NCBI GenBank assembly: GCA_035496575.1
Contig: DATJEN010000143.1
Span: forward strand, 36,644-100,643
From: PALSA-1355 sp035496575
GTDB taxonomy: Bacteria > Planctomycetota > Planctomycetia > Pirellulales > PALSA-1355
Reading direction: 5' to 3'
DNA: 64,000 nucleotides
The notes beneath the pieces were generated by a model that saw only the letters and a program-made list of their open reading frames with translations, had not been told where the DNA came from and did no database searches. Below, in pieces: positions 59,180-64,000 of the stretch. A program made the translations under genes and the position numbers. Each line of letters begins with the position of its first letter. The stretch's first letter is position 1.

Positions 59180-62179
59180 TTACCGGCCATCCTCTCCGAC
59201 CAGTCGAAACACGGCATCTACCACATCCAACGCTTGCCTCCGGGAATACCTCGATGAAGTGATCGCGATTCGCCGATCAGGCGGGATGGGCAATTGTGCC
59301 AAGTTGTTCTGCCGCACGTTGGTCGCCGACGTGGCAGGCACCAACTCGTGAGGCGGCGTGCCGTCGGCGACGACTGACGGAAACGGCGTCACCGCCGTTT
59401 GCGTATCACCCATATTCGTTACGCTGGGGATAGTAGCCGTTTGAGGGGCGACCAGCGCGATAACCGGGGCGTTGAGCGTGAGGGCGAGCAGATAGTTGCC
59501 CGTAGTGCCGACGATGCCGCTGCCGCCGGTGGCGGGGTTGTAGCTTTTATTGTTGTAGCCGGTGACCCCGACGTAGTACGTGCCGGTAGTGGTGAGGGCA
59601 AAGTTGGCAATCCGCGAATAGAAATTGGTGCTGCTGATATCGTCATTGGACGCCAATTGCGTGCCCGCGGAATTGAACAGTCGCAGGAAGGTGTCCATGG
59701 TCGGACTGCTTGCAGGCTGTGAGGTCTGCAAGGTGATCGTGCTGCCGGCAACGGCCTGGAAGGAGAACAGATCGACGTCCTTGGTGCCGAAGCTTCCGTT
59801 GCCGATCGCATCGCTTCCCTGCGCGGTGCCGCTGGCCGGGCCCAGGCCGGTTGCCTGCGCCGTCGCCAGCGTATCGCCCACGTCTGTCGCGCCCGTTCCC
59901 TGGATCACGAAATCGTAGGCGTTTTCATTGCTGTCGTTATTGGCGATGCTGATCGTGGCTGTCCGCAGCCCGGTGACGCTGGGATCGAAGACCACGCTAA
60001 AGGTCGTGGAACCGCCAGCGGCCACCGAAGAGGCCGGCTGCACGCTCACCGTGAAGTCACCCGCATTGGCGCCGCTCAGCTGCACCAGCGGCGAACCCGT
60101 GAGGTTGAGCGCCTGGGTTCCCGTGTTGGCAATCGTAAAGGTGCGCGTCACCGAGCCGCTGGCGACGTTCTGGCTGCCAAAGTCCGTCAAGTCCGTCACG
60201 CTGGGAGTCGTATCACCGTCAACAATCGACACGTTGTTACCACGCACGTCGATCTCAGGCCCAGGGACATTGGGGTCGGCGTCTATGTCGTTGGAGTCGG
60301 AACTCTCACCGCCCGCGTTTACGCCGCGGACAAAGTAGTGATAGTGCGTGCCGTTGGTTACCGTCGTGTCGGTGAACGACGTGCTGCCCGAGCCCAGCAG
60401 AACTGGCGTGCCATCCGCGACGCTGCGGTAGACATGGTGACTCACGGCCAGTGGATCGGATGTCCAGGTGAGGGTCACCTGCCCGTCACCGGCCACCGCC
60501 GTCACATTCGTCGGTTCGAAATCGACATAGCGCACGCGGTAGACGTTGGCGCCTGCCGCCGTCGGGCCGCCTACGCCATCGTCTCTGAAGAGATCTGAAA
60601 AGTAGAGGCCGTCGGGTCCGGCCGCCAGCGCCGCGACCGTAGCCTTGCCTGTGCCGTTATACTCCACCAAAGTAACCGGCGCTGTCGTCAATTTGCCGTT
60701 CGCGTTCCGCGTATCAAGGTCCGTGAACTGCTCGATGCGTTTGGCATCGGTCTCCAGACCGCTAGCGTAGGTCGCGCCGGTCAGAGTTACAAACGCATCA
60801 TTTTGGACGGCGCTGGGATAGAGACTGCCGCCAAACGTTTGCGATTGGACAAAAGCGATGTTCACCGGCGCGACGGCGGGATTCCAGTTGTACAGTGAGT
60901 AGGTCGTGATGGCGCTGTCGTCGCCTGCCCAGCCGTAGCTTTGGCCCGCGGTAAGCGCAGCGAGGCGATCGATATTGTTACCGTTCTCGACGACGTATTG
61001 GACGCCTTCGCTCGCGCGCCAGGCACCACCAAAGGGGTTGCGGTGCCCGTAGGTGTACACGTAATCCTTTGCGGTAATGCCATCACTGGCGTTGAAAAAC
61101 GGGTTATCACTCGGCGCCGTGCCGTTGACGTTCATGCGCAGCACTTTGCCGTCGAAACTATTCAGGTTGAGAGCCTTTGATTCCTCGAAGCCATCGCCCA
61201 TGTGGACGTACAGCTTTCCATCCGGACCTAAGCTGATGTTTGAGATCTGGTGCGACTGGGCTTGAACCTCCGGCTGCATGTTCAGCACTAAGGTGCGCGT
61301 CGCCATTGTCAGTCCACCGTTGTTGCTGTGAAGTCTCTCGATCTTGGGAAAGTGCAACGTGGAGCCGCCTCGCTGGGTGTCCGTCGTGCCGTTGTTCCAC
61401 AGCATCCCAACGAACAGGTCTCCTGTGGTGGGATCGACAGCGATTCCGGTCAGCCCCTGCTCGCCGGAACCTGAGATCGGGCCGTCAGGGTTGTAATCGA
61501 GCAACCCACTGGCATAGTTACTGACCTGACCGGATCGGGTAACGACCTTGATGGACCCGTAAAGTTCCGTGACGTAGTAATACGGATCGCTAGGATTGGG
61601 GCCGGGATTGGGCAAAAAGGCGATATTCACCGGCAGACGGAACGCCTGGGCCGTCGCGGCCAATTCAACCTGGTAGCCCTCGCGGGCAATCCAAGTGCCC
61701 GCTCCTGGCACCGGAAGAAAATCCGTCTGGGTTCGGAACGAGCGCACAGACGCAGCGCTAACCTCTCCATTGCTGTCGGTGAACGTGGCACGTACCACGT
61801 AGTCGCGGTCGGCCAAGAGGGCCGCTTGGCCCGCGAGTGTACCGACAAACGTGCCATCGCCAAGATGGATGTGCTTCTTTGATAGCGGGTCCGTTATGTT
61901 GAGCGCTTGCCAGACAGTTGCACCGCCGTTCGCCGAAGTCTCGCGGATCTGCCAACTAGTTGCACTATGAGTGTCGCCGTCGGCGTCGAAGAACGCATTC
62001 TCGTCAATCTCCATGTGGACGTCGAACTTGCTGACGAGCTGTCCATCGGTGACCGGTTCGATGATGACTGGGGCAGCCGGAGCCGTGAGCGCGAAGCGGC
62101 TCTCTAACACCTCGAAAGTTGGTCGGCGAGTTTTACGACGGTCAATGCGCGCGGCGGAGTGGCGAAATTTACCATCCAT
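59180..62179 (-). CDS. Large exported sorbosone dehydrogenase-like protein with Ig-like domains
   Basis: The 999-residue protein has an N-terminal basic region followed by FEVLESRFALTA, which resembles the LEPR-XLL export motif of planctomycetes. It then has a region on Ig-like/cadherin lines (VHMEIDENAFFDADGDTHSA), a beta-propeller of the glucose/sorbosone dehydrogenase type (about 150-550: AREGYQVELAATAQAFRLPV, ISNISLGPDGKLYVHMGDGF, YGHRNPFGGAW, AALAAGPDGLYFSDLF), a fibronectin-like domain (about 555-640), a choice-of-anchor D-type domain (about 650-760), and a pre-peptidase C-like domain (about 765-900). The propeller may bind a PQQ-like cofactor. It converges with the amidohydrolase gene. 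Confidence 0.78.
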   Translation of the reverse strand: MDGKFRHSAARIDRRKTRRPTFEVLESRFALTAPAAPVIIEPVTDGQLVSKFDVHMEIDENAFFDADGDTHSATSWQIRETSANGGATVWQALNITDPLSKKHIHLGDGTFVGTLAGQAALLADRDYVVRATFTDSNGEVSAASVRSFRTQTDFLPVPGAGTWIAREGYQVELAATAQAFRLPVNIAFLPNPGPNPSDPYYYVTELYGSIKVVTRSGQVSNYASGLLDYNPDGPISGSGEQGLTGIAVDPTTGDLFVGMLWNNGTTDTQRGGSTLHFPKIERLHSNNGGLTMATRTLVLNMQPEVQAQSHQISNISLGPDGKLYVHMGDGFEESKALNLNSFDGKVLRMNVNGTAPSDNPFFNASDGITAKDYVYTYGHRNPFGGAWRASEGVQYVVENGNNIDRLAALTAGQSYGWAGDDSAITTYSLYNWNPAVAPVNIAFVQSQTFGGSLYPSAVQNDAFVTLTGATYASGLETDAKRIEQFTDLDTRNANGKLTTAPVTLVEYNGTGKATVAALAAGPDGLYFSDLFRDDGVGGPTAAGANVYRVRYVDFEPTNVTAVAGDGQVTLTWTSDPLAVSHHVYRSVADGTPVLLGSGSTSFTDTTVTNGTHYHYFVRGVNAGGESSDSNDIDADPNVPGPEIDVRGNNVSIVDGDTTPSVTDLTDFGSQNVASGSVTRTFTIANTGTQALNLTGSPLVQLSGANAGDFTVSVQPASSVAAGGSTTFSVVFDPSVTGLRTATISIANNDSNENAYDFVIQGTGATDVGDTLATAQATGLGPASGTAQGSDAIGNGSFGTKDVDLFSFQAVAGSTITLQTSQPASSPTMDTFLRLFNSAGTQLASNDDISSTNFYSRIANFALTTTGTYYVGVTGYNNKSYNPATGGSGIVGTTGNYLLALTLNAPVIALVAPQTATIPSVTNMGDTQTAVTPFPSVVADGTPPHELVPATSATNVRQNNLAQLPIPPDRRIAITSSRYSRRQALDVVDAVFRLVGEDGR

Positions 62180-62754
62180 GTTCGTCTCGTTGCTCCTAGA
62201 TGCGGTCCTGTTAGTCGAGTTTGAACTTTGGCTATTACTCCCTGGATCTCCACAATTCGCTCTACCGCGCCATCTCCCAAAAACGCCGATGGTGAGGCCT
62301 GGAGGATTCGGCTAGAACGCACAAAATGGGTTGGCGGCGAGCGAGTTTAGCGAATGAGTTACGAAATGGGAAGGATTCGGCGCAATCCAACAAGTCCCTT
62401 CGTGCAAGCGAACCTTAATTTTTGCCAGGGCTGGCCGCCTAGACGGCGATACCGGTGGATTGGGCAGCCTGGGTCGTGAGGACCGATCCGCGCAAGGTCC
62501 AGCGACGTGACGGTGGATTGATTCGCCAGGCCAGATGCGGGCGGGCCGCGAGAAGCCGTTCGGCCATCTCGCGTCCGCGACACGCGGTAACCCGCTTCCG
62601 CTTCGTGACACGGGCGGAAGGCGAGAAAGTAACTCGACTCCTGCCGTAATGCCGAATGGTGACTACTCTTCGCGTTGAGCCGTTATGGAAAAGGCGGCAG
62701 CGCAACCGAAGAATCAAAAAAGCGAGTAACTCGCATCCGCGGGCGATGGCTGCG
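62180..62754. other. 575-base stretch without a recognisable gene
   Basis: ORFs here have no coding character on either strand. It includes a perfect palindromic GCGAGT-A-ACTCGC (about 62720-62740). It may be debris from the rearrangement seen to its right. Confidence 0.45.
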
Positions 62755-63006
62755 TTACAGCAGCGAGCCCTTGCGAAGATGCACGGCAATGATGGCGCGC
62801 TGATGATCGAGCGGGACGGTCTCGACTTCGAACGCGGCCTGCACCGCTTCCACCTGCCGATCGGCGGCCAATGCGCGGTTGAAGTTGGTTTGCGTCAGTT
62901 CATAGTTCAGCTCCAATTGGCGCATCGCGGCCGCGAGCTGGTGCGAAACGCTCAGTTCCTCATCTTGCAGCCTGGCGCGTTCGCGGGCGAGATTTCTTTG
63001 ATCCTG
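62755..63006 (-). pseudogene. Fragment of a TolC-family outer membrane protein gene
   Basis: The minus-strand frame from about 62997 to 62806 encodes RNLARERARLQDEELSVSHQ, then LELNYELTQTNFNRALAADR and QVEAVQAAFEVETVPLD, which matches the helical middle of planctomycete TolC-like efflux proteins. No start, signal peptide, barrel or second half of the gene is present; the sequence after VPLD does not fit the family. It is a remnant, directly joined to the duplicated amidohydrolase segment on the other strand. Confidence 0.7.
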
Positions 63007-63049
63007 CCGAATCCCGCCGCCGCTGAGTGATGTCGGATTGGCGACATCA

Positions 63050-63430
63050 TCCGAAGTTCCCGAGGTACCCTTTTTGCTTTCGCAGCCGCACCCGCGCACC
63101 TACGGCAACTTTGCCCGCCTGCTCGGCAAATACGTGCGCGATGAGAAAGTGATTCCGCTCGAAGTGGCGATCCACAAGCTGACAGGCCTGGCGGCCACGA
63201 ACCTGGGCCTCGCCGATCGCGGATTCTTGCGCGAAGGTCAGTTCGCTGACGTGGTGGTGTTCGATCCGGCCAAGATCGAAGACCACGCCACCTTCGACGA
63301 TCCCCATCAATACGCGACAGGCGTCTCGCACGTCATCGTCAACGGCACGCCCGTGCTCGTCGATGGCGAGCACACGGGCGCGAAGCCGGGGCAAGCCGTG
63401 TGGGGAAGAGCGCGCGCCGCAAATCGTTGA
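63050..63430 (+). pseudogene. Duplicated 3' fragment of the amidohydrolase gene
   Basis: This segment is nearly identical to 58791-59165 and ends at almost the same stop codon (TGA at 63428-63430, versus TAA in the original). An in-frame ATG at 63038 would give a 130-residue protein made of only the last quarter of the enzyme, lacking the catalytic barrel, so it is a remnant even though the frame is open. The few base changes include synonymous ones. Confidence 0.85.
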
Positions 63431-63798
63431 CGGTTTAGGCCGGTCAATCGCAATCGTTGCCATCGTGTGCCTGCTGCGCGACGGTTGATTGCGTGTGGGT
63501 CGCTTGCCCTCACTAAGGGCCGTGCGCACTCCCCACCTATGCGGCTTGCATTTTTCTTGCATCTCCGACTAAGCTGAACCCCAGCGTGAGCTCGGTTTGC
63601 CGCTGTGGGCACGCGCTAGGAACATTTCTCTGCGGCGAGAAGAGGCATCGAGTCGCTCGAGACTCCGATTGACTGGGAAGCCGCCCCTGGCAAGGGCGAT
63701 GCGCAAGGAACATGCGCGCGTGGCGCTCTCTGCCACGACCTCCTGGCGACGACGGACGACGTCGACCTGCATGCCCGAACTACGTTCGGAGCATATCT
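63431..63798. other. 368-base stretch without a recognisable gene
   Basis: No gene can be recognised here. It leads into the ribosome-binding sequence of the gene at 63799. Confidence 0.4.
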
Positions 63799-64000
63799 AT
63801 GCAGTCAAGGAAGCTGTTGGTTGAAGGGCTTGAAGAGCGCCGGCTGATGTCCGTAGCCCCCCACTCCGTCATCGGGGAGGCGAGCGTCGAGGCGGAGGGC
63901 TCACTGTTGCAGGATGCCACGGCAAAGCCGCTCGTGGCGGGCGCGACCGGCAGCCCGGGATTGAACGCCCCGATCGGACCGCAACAAGGCGTGAGCGCCC
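63799..64000 (+). CDS. Start of an exported protein with LEPR-XLL-like motif (runs off the window)
   Basis: An ATG at 63799 opens a frame that stays open to the window end (67 codons). It begins MQSRKLLVEGLEERRLMSVA, where GLEERRLMSVAP is a LEPR-XLL-like export motif typical of large planctomycete extracellular proteins. GGAG lies 7 bases upstream of the ATG. The following residues are Ala/Gly/Pro-rich. The protein is expected to be large, and its function cannot be read from this part. Confidence 0.75.
   Translation, partial: MQSRKLLVEGLEERRLMSVAPHSVIGEASVEAEGSLLQDATAKPLVAGATGSPGLNAPIGPQQGVSA

Noticed and set aside
3540..62180. Shared MDGKF starts of the genes at 3565 (-) and 62179 (-)
   Set aside because: Only five residues match and the sequences before and after diverge at once; chance is the simplest explanation.
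62439..62789. Minus-strand ORF of 116 codons
   Set aside because: Its translation is rich in Arg and Cys with no domain or signal and overlaps another frame equally open on the plus strand; no ribosome-binding site.
62755..63430. Insertion sequence or integron cassette explaining the duplicated fragment
   Set aside because: No transposase or integrase, terminal inverted repeats or target duplications are visible at the edges; only gene fragments are present.

Overview
The window is a 64 kb piece of high-GC chromosome, most likely from a planctomycete, probably of the Pirellulales group. The signs are two exported proteins with LEPR-XLL-like N-termini (62179 on the minus strand and 63799 on the plus strand), a DUF1571-type protein, a SPINDLY-like O-GlcNAc transferase with a long TPR array, ThuA-like and YetA-like exported proteins, and permeases carrying large exported domains. 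I see no rRNA, tRNA, CRISPR array, transposase or phage gene.

Left part (1-31 kb): housekeeping and assorted single genes. These are the end of a phosphoglycerate mutase, aspartate kinase (lysC), a secreted HEAT-like protein, a PfkB sugar kinase, an orphan HAMP membrane protein, citramalate synthase (cimA), valyl-tRNA synthetase (valS), a bifunctional nuclease, a secreted barrel protein overlapping a ThuA-like protein, aldehyde dehydrogenase, a PadR repressor with its membrane-protein partner, an active-looking diguanylate cyclase, the SPINDLY-like transferase, a DUF1571 protein, a PL26/YetA-like protein, topoisomerase IB, a YciF-like ferritin-fold protein, a Gly/Cys-rich exported protein and a SRPBCC protein. 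The cimA leader looks like a complete transcription attenuator: a consensus promoter, a 26-residue peptide rich in Ile and Val, and mutually exclusive antiterminator and terminator hairpins.

Middle part (30-50 kb): an exopolysaccharide locus, almost all on the minus strand. It holds a GNAT/FemAB-like transferase, a GDP-mannose 3,5-epimerase, WecG-, GT4- and GT2-type glycosyltransferases, a Wzy-like polymerase, a Wzx-like flippase, a polysaccharide deacetylase, an initiating sugar phosphotransferase with a degenerate GGDEF-like N-terminus, a CpsD-like ATPase without its P-loop lysine, a GumC/Wzz-like copolymerase, a papain-fold protein that has lost its whole catalytic triad, a divergent pair of paralogous putative regulators, a Wza-like export protein and a large TPR lipoprotein. 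Together these would make a nearly complete Wzx/Wzy-dependent capsule or exopolysaccharide system. Several members look like pseudoenzymes that may have regulatory roles.

Right part (50-64 kb): an operon of a YtrA-type GntR repressor, an ABC ATPase and two tandem paralogous permeases with exported C-terminal domains. The join between the genes shows how the permease was duplicated. After it come an N-acyl-D-amino-acid deacylase-like amidohydrolase, a large exported sorbosone-dehydrogenase-like protein, and a scrambled region with a TolC fragment next to a nearly identical copy of the 3' end of the amidohydrolase gene. The start of another exported LEPR-XLL-like protein runs off the end of the window.
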